DNA of 61,595 nt, taken from the NCBI GenBank assembly GCA_009193035.1, contig SWDT01000363.1:1-61595 (forward strand), read 5' to 3'. The stretch is from Halicephalobus mephisto. Lineage: Eukaryota > Nematoda > Chromadorea > Rhabditida > Panagrolaimidae. Under the pieces are notes generated by a model, which saw nothing but the letters and a program-made list of their open reading frames with translations, did not search any database and was not told where the DNA came from. Shown here piece by piece: positions 1 to 14,567 of the stretch (position 1 is its first letter; every line of letters begins with the position of its first letter). The translations under genes were made by a program, and so were the position numbers.

Positions 1-150
1 CGTGTAATCACCCCTTATCACTATTCACTTTATAAATTACTTTCTTACTTCTAATAATCTTGTAAGTTCAGTTCTTAATGGTATTTGACCCTCTTAAATA
101 ATTACTTTTATCAGTATTCTTGTCGTTATGACTGCTGATATAATTATATA

Positions 151-3561
<3,411 letters not shown>

Positions 3562-5312
3562 TGCTAGACGTTTTCTGGTTACAGAATAAAGAATATCTAG
3601 TCTTTTAAACCTTCAGAAGATGACAGTAAGAACTCTTTTAAAATTTTCTTTGTGTCAGAATTTTAAAAAAAGAACAATCTTTAAGGAATGATCCTTTTGT
3701 CTTCGTGCACAGTAACCATCTGTTACCTTGATTAATTTTTAACAGTTTGAATAAAAAATAAGAAATTAAGACGAAAGACTAAATTTGTGCACGTAGAGTT
3801 CCTTTGTTAAGATGTCTGCACCAAAAAATTCTAAAAAACGAACAAAGAGGAACAATATTTCGATGTTTCTTACGGTAGAAGTATTACTTATCCATGATCA
3901 GAGTTGTTAATTTTCAGACTTTCAAATCGAATGTTGAGTCGATTTTAGACTGTATTATAATTGATCTTGAACCAACTCAAGTTCGAAAATCGAGAAGGGT
4001 GAATTCGAAACGAATTAATTCCATTTGAAAATTGAACAGCTTGAATTCTAATTCATTTTGAACTAATCCGAGTTTGAAGTTCGAAAAATTCATATTCTGA
4101 ATATTTCGCTTTCAAATCAATCCTTTCGATTTCTAAATTCGAGTTTATTCAAAATTGACTACTTCAGTCTAAAATCTACAACTCTGTTGATGGTAAATTA
4201 TTGCTATCGACTTTGTGATTTTATTGTTCCCGATATAATTGTATTTTTTATTTTATTTTTCTACGTCATGTGTTAGAAATCCGGAATTTCACAATTTCGG
4301 TACCAAAAAAGGGTTTGTACAGCTGCATGCTCCAGTCATATGCTTCCAGAATTTCCTCTGCCCACATAATTCTGAATTCCTTTCTCAATTGGAAAAATCA
4401 AAAAACTAAATAATCAAATTCCTCATCAAAATAATGCATTTCAAATAAATGGAAATACAAATTTCCACGAAAAAGATTCTGATTTTTTAGATTTCGAAAT
4501 TTGTATCATCAGCTGATCTATCATCTTGTTTTAAGTGATCGATTAAACCCCTGTCGGATGGGAATTTGCAAAAAGATTTATATCGGTGAATTTTTTAGAA
4601 AAATGAACAATTGTGAGACCTTTGGCTAACCGCCAATTTTTTTGTCTGTTCGTTATATCGTACGGACAACCTCGTGCGAAGGGGTTATTCGCATTTCTAT
4701 GGTACCAGTCTGTACCAGTTGCCTTACTCATTCCATCACAGAGGAAAGTCGCGTTCGTATATCCGACCGACGCTCTGATTTTTTTCCTCGAAAAACACTG
4801 GGTCTTTCGTAATTCAAAGGTAACCATATTGAATTTTCATTCCTTTCGAATTCGTCATTCTTGCGGGGAATTCAGATTTATTCTGGTAATAAATAATGAT
4901 ACATAATACACTTTGCAATCAGTATATACAAATATATTACCATTTTTTCTGTAAAAAAAGGTTTTGAGCGCAGAGTATGTGAGCACTTGGGTTGAGGCAA
5001 AATTGGTTATATACACAATTATCAATTGGGAATAGTGATTTAATACGAGTGAAAGACCGCAACAAAATGTAGCAATCTAATACAGAGCTCTTTTGGTTTT
5101 TAAAAGAAAGATATATGAAGTTAAACCGATGAACTGTAGATATGACAAGTCTCAAGGAAGCGATGAGCAAATTTGTACAGTAGTTGCAGAAATAGTATGT
5201 ACAGAAATTTCAAAATAAATCTGGAACGAAAAAGCTCCGGTTCGACCCTCTTTACCATGTAGAAATTGAAGGCGTACTCATTTGAAGAGAAAGACAATAC
5301 CAACACTTTACT
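3562..5312. other. Intergenic interval between the EGAS-like gene and the kinase 3' end
   Basis: No convincing gene is visible. It contains an AT-rich fold-back sequence near 3898-4190 and a 94-codon open frame on the minus strand (4543-4827) that I cannot assign. That frame has several Trp, Cys and Asn residues (for example GTDWYHRNANNPFARGCPYD) and slightly higher GC than its surroundings. It has no recognised domain, signal peptide or splice partner and may be chance or a repeat relic. The stretch at 4900-5312 probably holds the 3' UTR of the kinase. Confidence 0.4.
3898..4190. repeat. Small fold-back (MITE-like) element
   Basis: The left end reads cagagttgt... and has gattttagactg inside it. 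The right end, reverse-complemented, reads cagagttgtagattttagac. About 290 bp, AT-rich, with internal runs built on ttcgaa and aattcg. It looks like a degenerate terminal-inverted-repeat element with no coding capacity. No target-site duplication could be confirmed. Confidence 0.45.
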
Positions 5313-7220
5313 TTACAATCCAGCTGGTTGAGCAGCCTGTATTACTTCGGAAGACGTGGTTTGAGCTTCAGAATCCTCCAAGCCACAATTGTCGAAGAAA
5401 TTGCAGATCTCGTCGGTCCTATTTTTCCAACGTTCGTTTGACGGATTTTTGGAAACGAATCCCGAATCAGATTCGTTCTCATTCCCAAATTTCGTTTTTA
5501 CAACTTTCGAGTGTTCTTTCATCGTGGCTTTTACGTCATCAGATGAAGAATTAGGCATCGATTTGGATTCCGCGGGTCGTTGCTTAGGTTTCTTCCCACG
5601 CTTCCCATATGATTGGACGAACTCGGGAATTTCATCGAATTCAATCCAATGTTTCGGTTCCGGTTTAGGAACGATCTCTTTTTTTATTGGTTCCGCCACA
5701 GATTCAACTTTCACTGGAAGACTGGCACTCAACGACTCCTGGCTCGAAAGGATGACGCCATCAGTGCATTCGATTCCTTTTTCGATCTTTTCTCCTTCGG
5801 GCTTTACTGCGAATTCCGCAGCAGTCCGAGTGTCGAACGCTTCTACCATCATTGAACGCCTCGAAAGCTTGAGTTTCCAGTCTACAGTGCTAAGGTCAGC
5901 AATCGTAGAGTTTTGCATCCAGCGGTGTTCCATTATGTCCTCCAGCCGGATTCGCTGTTCAGTGTCGACTGTGAGACATTTTCGGATCAAATCCTTGCAG
6001 TCTAAAGGGAAGGGATTTCATGATCACATGAGTCACAGAAAAAACTCACCATCACTTATGAGTCGGCGCCAACGCAAAAGGGCCGCGCAAATTTCGTAAT
6101 CGCGATGGAATGGAATGTCACCCACAACCATGTCATACAGCAGAATTCCTAGGGACCAAACAGCTGCATGCAATCCTTTATAGCTTTGATCAGAAATCCA
6201 TTCTGGAGGACTGTAGACTCGCGTTCCTGAAAAGTCATGAATTATTCAAACAATAAATCAAAGCATTCAACAAGGCTGGTGCAAACTTTAGACCAACATA
6301 CCTTCAAAGTCAACAAACTTTTCTTTAGTGGGATCGAGAAAAGCTCCAGAACCAAAGTCGATTATCTTGATCTTGCCATTTTCGCAATCAATAATGATAT
6401 TCTCGTCTTTGATATCGCGATGGACGACCTTTCGACGAGCACATTCGATTGTTGTCTTGACTATCTGTCTGAATAACGGGCGGGCAACTTTTTCATCAAG
6501 CGGACCTCTATCAGAAATATAATCAAATAAATCGCATGTGGGTCTTGGTCTTTCCATAACGATTATGTATCCATCTTGTCGTTCGAACCAATCAAGCATG
6601 TTAATAACACCGGGAATATTTCGGCAGTGATGGAGGAGAGCGATCTCGAGCGGCACTTTGTGTTCCTCGACCATAGCCCAACCAGTTACATTCGACCTCA
6701 TTACGAACTTTACGGCAACTGGGACTCCATCAGAGAGTCGGCATCCGGCATTGACAACCCCAAAGCCTCCTCTCCCAATTTCAGGACCAACTCGGTATTT
6801 CCTCTTGAAGTGATAAGCGTCACGAGCTGCAAGAACAAAAACATTATACAAAAAACAGACTTAGAAAAAAATCAATTCATGCCCTGAGGCAATACATTTT
6901 AACAGTCATGAGAAGAAATTAATTACCTGGTTTGTCGACTGTTAACATTTTCTTAAGTTTGTTTTTCAATTCAGCTGTAGGTGATTCCGTTTGTTTTGAA
7001 ATATTGTCATCGATGATAAGATGCTCGTACGGCGTCGCGGAGGTTTGTGAAGGTCGCAGAGACTTCTGACGCAACTGCGCCCCCCGGTCGGGGGTTCTAC
7101 GTTGGCAATCTATTTTTGCGGTGGAATTCCGGCTCCGTAATAAAATATAGATCGAAAAGCACTCACAAGCACGCCGAGCGTGATTGCAAGTTTCTCTTAC
7201 GCGGCTTGAGTGATGAGTAG
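5313..7220 (-). CDS. PIM-family serine/threonine protein kinase (PRK-1/PRK-2 type)
   Basis: Kinase domain in order: glycine loop [12 protein letters not shown]-type lysine (VPVAVKFV), PIM-type hinge [13 protein letters not shown], catalytic loop [14 protein letters not shown] ([10 protein letters not shown]), the PPEW activation-segment end, and a C-lobe with [24 protein letters not shown]. Exons seen: 6927 and upstream, 6826-6302, 6226-6050, and 6001-5313. Junctions are in frame ([22 protein letters not shown]). A Ser/Lys-rich tail of about 190 residues follows the domain. The first methionine in the 5' exon is at 6948 (MLTVDKP), but the frame stays open upstream to a possible acceptor at 7221, so the true start may lie in an unseen exon. 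PIM kinases are constitutively active; regulation is mainly by expression level. No further assignment between prk-1 and prk-2 was possible. Confidence 0.88.
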
Positions 7221-7902
7221 CTGAAAGTATTGTTATAGGAAAGAAGTCAAAAGTAATAAAATCACTATCGAAAACAACACAATTGAATCAATGAGGAACG
7301 CTAATATTTTTCTCAGTCATGTGATCAACGTGTCGGTTAAGTGGAAATCTTTCAAAAAGCCGAAGCAGAAGGAAAAAACGTGATAACAACGAAAAACAGA
7401 AACAACTGACAAGTGGTAGTAAAAAATTGTACGCATGATCAATAAGTTAAATTGCAAGAAATCGGGGATAATTAGGAACAGAAACATAACAATGACGACC
7501 GCCAGCACGACGCATTTGCTGTCTGAATTGCTTTCAATGTGCGACCACCACCAGTTCGCTCAACAAGCAGTCGACGCGACTTGTATCCGTCCGTTTTCCC
7601 CGCCTACTGGGCAACTGTACACACACAAAGCACGAGATTTCGGACCACACCCCATGACACACACTAAGGGGAAGTCAGCGACACCTCGTGACAGACAATT
7701 CTGGACTTCACCACGTGCGTTCGGTTACTCGCAGATGGCTGGCAAACAGCACGTACTCGAGACAAAATTTCCCGCGTTGGCAATGTGCCAGCTGGCAAAA
7801 GCGACAAAATACGAACAGCTGCATTTCGAAAGACTCAAATAACGTCAGCGTTCCTTTCCGAATGCGAGATTTTGTTTATGAACGATAACTCATCCACATT
7901 AT
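7221..7902. promoter_or_regulatory. GC-richer interval upstream of the kinase; possible promoter, with an unassigned open frame
   Basis: Composition between about 7500 and 7850 is clearly less AT-rich than the flanks, with a CACGTG E-box at about 7712 (ttcaccacgtgcgttc). A plus-strand frame of 135 codons (7435-7842) is open here but shows no recognised domain, and its codon use and neighbours do not argue for a gene. I read the interval as the probable 5' regulatory region, or an unannotated 5' exon, of the PIM-type kinase. Confidence 0.35.
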
Positions 7903-9300
7903 TCAAGATAACTCATAAAGAAAGGGAAAATCTAATGAAATCCGGCTTTCTGAATAACCCCGGCAATTCCCTTTAGTTCCGGGATATTTGGCTTCTAAAT
8001 AATTACGAAAACGTTCATCCACTGAACGAGTATAGGAGGCGAAGGACTTTACTTTTTCTCTCTCTGCTTTGGACAACTCTAGTTTGATGCCGTCATGGAC
8101 GCTGAAGATGTGAGAAGCCACGAGAAACGAATAATTAGCTCTGCATAACTCATACGGTAATGCTTGCTGGTCTCTATGGCGGACAGGAAATCCTTCAAAA
8201 TGAAACGGATCTGACCTGTGCAGGACTAGCTCCGGTTCCCAAAACGGACCCCTAAATTTCGCCAGATTTATAATTGGAAATTGGGCAAAAACAAACAAGT
8301 AGGGGACTTTTTGAAGATAGATTGGCTTCTTCTTTCGGGAAGCTTTTATCCATTCTTTGAGTCCGGGAATAAAATGGCCTGGAGGATAATGAAAGTAATG
8401 AAACGGGAAAATATAACCAAACAGCCCAGAAGATAACTGCTGCATCGAAAGCGGTATGGGGTAGGAGGAATTGGACTCAAATCTTCTGAAACAACTCCCA
8501 TTAAATCAGTTACCGTTTCCCCCAGGTTACCTAACAACTATTACAGTATTCTGTTTTTCCTTCTCATGAACTTTGCGGAGGATTTTCCGAATAATACTAG
8601 CACCACCAGTAGAAACAAAGTTCTCCATATCAGACAGTAACTGAAAGTCCGTGTGGGACCCCTGACGAGCAATAGCTCTTAGTGTGTTAACGGGATAAAA
8701 TTTAACATCATCCTGTTTCGCATTTTTGACGTTTTCCTTTGCGGTTTTGCAGTCATTTTCAGATGGCATTAAATCCCTAAAAGTAGAATAGCACTCATCT
8801 GATTCCCAAACGAGATGGATGGATAATTTCCACTCATGGTCCCCATTGCACAGCACTGCCCTTTTTAGATCTCGCAAGAACAACCCGGATTTCAAGTCTA
8901 CGAAGAGAGCTACAGATATTAAATCAGACCATCGATCAGCCTAAAATCTTAAAGTGCTGAAATCAAACTTGTAAACACCTTACGTGCCGGAAAATATATT
9001 TTGCGTGAGAAACTGAACCATGAACAGCCAATGATATCTGGTTTGTACCTGTAAAGATCCTAAAATAACAAATTACCAGAACACATCTGAGTGAACTACA
9101 TACGGCTTTTTTGTACCAATGAAGTTCCAAAACACACAATAATCCCCCCATTTTCGGATTTGTTGTCGAGAAACCACATGATCAGCTGACTCAAAAGAAA
9201 GTTTAAATGCAATGAAAATAAACGAAAGTAAGAGGAATATGAGTAAATTGATGGAACAACTTCTTCCTTGGTATCGACAATGCATTTTCCCAGAGATCAT
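7903..9300 (-). CDS. Type II membrane glycosyltransferase, GT49 (LARGE / B4GAT1-like, nematode bgnt-1 type)
   Basis: The start at 9300 gives a short basic N-terminus and a single hydrophobic anchor (INLLIFLLLSFIFIAFKL), as in Golgi type II transferases. Exons: 9300 to about 9104, a middle exon near 9060-8990, about 8910-8531, and about 8484-7903; the last junction (VVR|RFESNSS) is in frame. The C-terminal domain has the GT49 arrangement: FPIINLAKFRGPFWEPELVL, an FEGFPVRHRDQQALPYELCRA segment, then a histidine-containing SHIFSVHDG block. The family makes beta-1,4-glucuronyl or N-acetylglucosaminyl linkages on O-mannose-type glycans. The expected DxD-like site in the N-terminal half reads LSDMENF, an unusual variant. 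The substrate cannot be told from sequence. Confidence 0.75.
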
Positions 9301-9899
9301 TTGTCAAGTTTTCGTTCATTAAAAACTCTAAGAGAATATTGTTTCCAAGACTACAATGACTTCGAAACAATGAACCACTGTTATTTTGGACTAAAGATGT
9401 AACTCACGTTTTTCTTCCGCCCCTGCGCTCGTTAAGGCATATTCATCGCAAACATCTCATAGTAACATATAATAAATAAAAAAGGTATAAGAGGGAATTA
9501 ACCCAATATATCACGTAAAGTATACAATATCACGGAGAAAATTCACACGCCACACCTGAGCTCTCGTTATTTCGCATTTGCCCGCGTAAATACTAATTCG
9601 CGCCAAATTCTACTCGCCCCTGAGGAAATAAGGGGTTCTCATAATGACCAGGGACTTTCGTGGCGGGAGTTAACTTCTCATTCCGCGAAAAACGACTCAA
9701 CTTTAAGATGCTTTCTACTCTTCTTGTCATTATTTAGAAATCAAAAGTCAAACTATTTAACATTGTATCAAAATATTATTGTTTACATAGATTTATTAAA
9801 TCCGAATTCGTGAATGTAGATATAAATAACAAAGCAGTTCTGAAAAGCAGTGTTGTGTAGAGAGATTTTGCAAAAATAACATGATGCAATTAGAAGGAA
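9301..9899. other. Intergenic: upstream of the GT49 gene and 3' of the BMP ligand gene
   Basis: No gene seen. Contains AT-rich sequence and a GC-richer patch near 9580-9670 (cgcgtaaatactaattcgcgcc), plausibly part of the glycosyltransferase promoter. Confidence 0.4.
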
Positions 9900-11801
9900 T
9901 TAGAGACAACTGCAAGACGACACAATCATTCGAGGAAAGTTCTTCAAGACTACGTTTCCAGATTCGTCGAAAAACAAGAGGGTTAAGGAATCCATTTTCT
10001 CCGGAGCACAACAGACCTTCGGGATTCCAGGATAGATGTCCATCGTGTTGACGAGGGACTGTATCAAAGCGTGATTTGAAGGACTTCCTTCAAGACTCAG
10101 AGGAAAGTCACAGCTTCCGGCACAGTAATATGCATCGAAAGAACTTGGTTGAATGACGACATCCTGCCATCCGATGTCACGGAAGTTGATCGTGAACTTT
10201 TCACGTTTACATCTCTGAAGCTCTCCAGTGACTTTACTTTCCAAAAACAAACACTCACCTTATTTCTGTATTTGTCCCTTTTGTTGTTTTCTTTGCCGAG
10301 AAGCAGGATCTTCAGATTATTATCAGTTTTCTTCGCTTCGTTACTTTCGAACTTTTCTTCCATTCCAAATCCTTGCATTGGGTCGTCGATGTAGTTCCGG
10401 AATTTACGATGCTTTTTTCTTCTTTGTTTCTAAAAGATAATTATTAAAAATAATTAAAATAATGCCATTAAAAAGATTAGAAACGGAAAGTTATTATAAA
10501 ATTGATCGATGCAAATTTTCAAACACTTAGGAAATTCCAGAATCTTCGGTTTCAGGTAGTTAAAAAGTTCTTACTAGATTCTACGACGTTTTAAAGATTT
10601 TCCTGAGGTTTTACAAAGTTTCAGAATCTTCTACCGGGTTTTAGAAGACTCTGGAACCTTCTATGAAATGCCAATAATAATAATTACGTGTTTTCGAGGT
10701 TTGAGGGACATGGGACCATTCTTCAAAAATTCGTGAACTTCAGATTCCGCTTCGATTTTGTCGAAATTGGACGGATCTTGTTCTTCGACTTTGATCATAT
10801 TATTCTCGAGTCCGTGATCAAAGGAGTAACCGTAGTATTGGTCTGTAGATCTTTTCACTCGATTGCCTTTGATTTCTTCTGAATCAGCTAAGCTACTGAA
10901 ATCAACCTTTTTTGGTCTTTTGTCAGAAACTGGAAGAGTGTAGACGAGAAGGAATGGAGCATTCTTATGAATCATGGAATCTGCTTTTAAAGGACGATTG
11001 TTTCGGGATATTTGAATGTATAAATTCGAAACATTTGAATGGATTGCTTGTTCAGTAATTCCTTTAGCGTTCCAAATGGTCCACACTTTGCTGTTTCCCT
11101 TGATAAATTCCAGTCTTTCCGTCGACATTGTGCAAGAAGGACACCCAGCAGTCACTATCCAATTCGTTTTGACCAAGTTTTCTTTCTTCGGATGGCGTTT
11201 GAAGCTTTGACGGACGTGAAGTTCTGCTCTCAAGATCTAAAAAATGACATTCTACTTAGTTTCAGAGTCAAACTCACATTTTCATCTTTGCTGATGGATT
11301 GAAGTTTAAAAACGAGAGCTTCAGTGTCGTTCAAAATTCCTAAAATCCTAGTTGAAAAGAATTCACCAAAGACTTGGGTTGTTCTTGTCAAATAAAATGT
11401 CTCCTGGGGATACGTCACCAAACATTTTTGTCATAAATATCAAAAATACAAGTTTTCAAGAAAATACTGAATTGGAAACAAACCTGCAGAGGGCGTGATG
11501 CTCCGGATGGTGACTTGGTCCTTGAAGAATGAATTTTCGTTAAATTCTTGGAAGAGTTTCTGCATATAGGCAGTAGCTACAGTATTCACATGATTTGACT
11601 GGGAGTCTAAATATGACATTAATTTTGAAAAATAAATAAAATCGAAATACCTTTTGGTGGGGTATTTTTGTACTCGAGTAATTGACCAACTGTTTCCCGA
11701 ATATAATCTTTCTGATTCGCAGGTTCTTCAACGACGGCTCCAGATGGAATGGAAATCGCCACAATGACTACTAACAGCCATAAAAGGCCGTTATGTAACA
11801 T
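9900..11801 (-). CDS. BMP-class TGF-beta ligand precursor (DBL-1 / TIG-2-like)
   Basis: The start at 11801 gives a signal peptide (LLWLLVVIVAISIPSGA). A long propeptide follows, with a canonical furin site RVKR (NRVKRSTD) and a second basic cluster RRKKHRKFR before the mature domain. The mature domain has the seven-cysteine pattern: CKREKFTINF, GWQDVVIQP, YYCAGSC, NHALIQSLVNT, KVCCAP and the terminal SCSC. The 44-bp intron at 10215-10258 falls exactly before the first mature cysteine. Exons: 11801 to about 11650, about 11606-11486, about 11410-11279, about 11238-10687, about 10432-10259, and 10214-9900. The ligand is secreted and signals through type I/II Ser/Thr-kinase receptors. The WQDVV/NHA features place it in the BMP group; TIG-2 or DBL-1 is the likely counterpart, unresolved. 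The exon 2 to exon 3 join near 11486/11410 is out of phase by one base. Confidence 0.85.
10500..10680. repeat. Degenerate repeat with heat-shock-element-like motifs, copy 2
   Basis: Inside the intron of the BMP-type gene. Contains attccagaatcttc, ttactagattct and tttagaagactctggaacc followed by ttc, with alternating GAA/TTC units. It shares the phrases ccagaatc and ttactagattct with copy 3 near 41.6 kb. Confidence 0.4.
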
Positions 11802-12833
11802 TGTGATGATGTACTTTTCTAAAATACTGTTTTAATAAAAGCAAAATACAATTGAGTCTCGATTCACGTCAGAACATGTGGTTACACCAAACAGCAGTTT
11901 CAGAAAAAGACGGATGCTTTTCTGCTTTTGGAAATCTCCGCCTATAAATTCAACATGTGGTGCCAACAATACGGTAGTCGACTAAGCATGAGAGAAAATT
12001 GAAAAATTATAGAACCGAAAAATTAAGTAGAAATGACACCAACAGTAAAGTAGTCATGCAGGTATCGAAAAATTAAAAAATGAAACATAAAAAATATTAA
12101 ACAAAATGACACTAATAACAATACTGCAGTCATACTAGATATCAGAGGAAATTGAAAAACCAGAGTATCGGAAAAACTCGGCAAAAATGGCACTGTCAAC
12201 GATATCAGTAAGTAAATACCAAGGGCTTATCAGTTCCTCCACGATCCGTTCATACCTTTGGACCTTTATTGACGGAATCTCATAAATCGAAAAGGCCGGA
12301 ACTAGATGAACAAACTGATCTCAAAATTTACCTACCAATTTTCGCTTTCCATTAAATCAACAGTTGTTACATCGCTAAAATAACATCGGCGCTTTTGAAA
12401 GGATACCAATGTCGTTTAGTTGTTCTACATTGATAGATTGATTTGTTCGGCGGTCAAAATCCGTTGATTAGTGGCAAGAATTTAGAATTTCCATCAATTT
12501 AACCCACAAATTTAAAGTACTTTTACGAAACACTTTACCAAAATCCTTGAAATCTTCAAAAAAACAGTAAGACCAGTCTCAATCAAGGACGATTATACCG
12601 AGAAGATTGTTTCACGGATCATTTCCCACCAATAAGTGTCATTTCGAAAAAGCCAGACCCTGTTGAATTATTTAACATACGATAATTATCCGTCAAAGGA
12701 CTCGCCGAGGTAGTAGCACCTGGACTTTCCGAGCAGCACTATAATAAAAGTAAAACAGCATACATTATACAATCTTTAAAGGATTAATATTTATTTATAA
12801 CAAACAACAATTCAACGCCAAAAAAATGATGCT
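11802..12833. other. Intergenic interval with a degenerate tandem repeat
   Basis: Between the BMP-type gene 5' end and the 3' end of hars-1. No open frame of interest. Holds a degenerate tandem repeat at about 11958-12225 and otherwise unremarkable AT-rich DNA. The part just below 12834 should hold the hars-1 3' UTR. Confidence 0.5.
11958..12225. repeat. Degenerate tandem repeat, unit about 70-83 bp
   Basis: At least three diverged units start with tg(g/a)(t/c)(g/a)cc(a/t)a..., followed by an agtc core and then an A-rich segment containing gaaaaatt (starts near 11958, 12031, 12104 and, partial, 12187). Identity between units is low by eye. Confidence 0.45.
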
Positions 12834-14567
12834 TTAAGGACTCATAGGTGAAGAAGGCTGAGAAGACACTGATGGAGTGTATTTATCGCCACTTTTCCAG
12901 GCATTAATAAACTTCGAAACTTCTTGCTCAATATTCACGAGAGAGATTGTCACTTCATTACGAGTTTCAATATCACGAATCTTACACACGTTCTTCGCCA
13001 GTTCTTCCTCACCAACAATTAAAGCAAAAGGAATATTGCGGGATTCACAGTACTGTAGCTGGTCAAGCAACTTAGGGTTAGCCTTGAAAGCAGTTTCGGT
13101 TTTGATATTATGGTCCCACATCTGACGGGTAATTTTGAGACGAGCGTTGAGCATTCCCTTCTGAGCAGAGGCGATATATAACTCAGTTTCAACAGTACGA
13201 ATAGGTTTCTTGACTTCTTCCAGCTTCTTCTGGATAATTGCAAATAGACGTTCAATACCGAAAGAAACACCACAACAAGGGACGTTGCTTTTCCCACCTT
13301 TGGCTCCAAGAAGCATGGCAACTAGGTTATCATAACGTCCACCAGCAGCTACAGAGCCAACGTTGTTTTCTTCAGCTTGTTCAGCACTCTTCCCACTAGA
13401 ATCTCCAGCGTTAGTACTAGCAAACCCCTTAATAACAGCTTCATAAATAACACCAGTATAATAATCAAGTCCACGGGCAAGAGAAGGGTCAAAAACAACA
13501 GATTGACTGACTCCAAAACTGTCTATGAATGCCGAAAGCTTTTGAAGTTCCTCAGTGGCCGTAATGACCTTCTTGTTGGTGCTTAGAACCGGATCAGCAA
13601 GTAATTGCTCCAAATATTCGGAATTGGTAAGCTCAGAACGCTTCTGACGATAACAAATATAAGTCTCCAATCTGTCAACAGCACCAGGATCGATATTTTT
13701 CTCCTTCGTCAATTCTTGAGCAATACTGTCCCAACTAGGAACCTTGTCGAGTTTATCAATAGCAGAAGCAACGGGTTTGAAGTCTTTTGCAGCAATTCCA
13801 GCAGCTTCCATGAGTCCCTCAAGTAATTGACGGTGGTTGACCTTGATCTCGAAAGCTCCAATATCGAGTTTACTCAACACTTCGGAAACAATACGAAGAC
13901 ATTCTGCCTCTGGTAAGAGGGGTTCATACTGACCGGCAATATCAAAGTCCTGGAAAATGGAATGAACATTAAAACCCAAGAAAGAAATATCCGTACACAT
14001 TGGTAAAATTCACGGAAACGGCCTCGGGTCATAGCAGGGTTATCACGACGATAAACTTTGGCAATCTGATACCGCTTCATACTCTGAATCTTATTCATTG
14101 CTAAGTAACGAGCAAACGGAACAGTTAAATCATAACGCATAGAGTAAAGCTCTCCTCCTTGATCATCTAAGTTGTAGATGAGTTTCCCAGCCTCTTCACC
14201 AAACTTTCCTTGTAGAATATCCCGCATTTCAAAGACAGGTGTATCAATTTCTTCAGCACCGTGAAGCTTGAAGACCTCAACAATTTGCTTCTTAACGGTA
14301 TCGCGAATACTCGCTTCTCTTGGACCAAAGTCCTGCGTTCCTGAAACGTGAAATTTATATATGAAAATCGCACTAATATCACCTTTCGGAACTTTAAGAA
14401 AGAGCTTGTTCCCAGAACTACCACGTTCCATTGCTCGAGCAAGACGTTCCTTTACCTGAAAAGCTCCTTTAATCATAAAAAGAAATTGAAATCCAGACCC
14501 GTCTTCCACTTCGATGTGTGTAAATCACGGGGGCAGAGGCAAATGTTCTTCGAAGGAAAGTAATCAT
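12834..14567 (-). CDS. hars-1: Histidyl-tRNA synthetase (probably cytosolic plus mitochondrial)
   Basis: Class II synthetase motifs: [32 protein letters not shown], motif 2 [23 protein letters not shown], histidine-A motif [18 protein letters not shown], motif 3 GVSFGIERL, and the anticodon-binding domain. Introns are 43 bp (14456-14498), 42 bp stop-free (after KVPKG), and 47 bp (after FYQC). The upstream exon starts at 14567 and encodes [20 protein letters not shown], basic and free of acid residues, like a mitochondrial import sequence. A second in-frame methionine ([11 protein letters not shown]) lies shortly after the first intron and would give a cytosolic form. No WHEP domain is visible. 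The first donor (gtctgg) is weak, so the dual-start reading is an inference. Confidence 0.93.

Noticed and set aside
5389..6099. 236-codon plus-strand frame
   Set aside because: Antisense of the kinase tail and C-lobe exon; no domain of its own.
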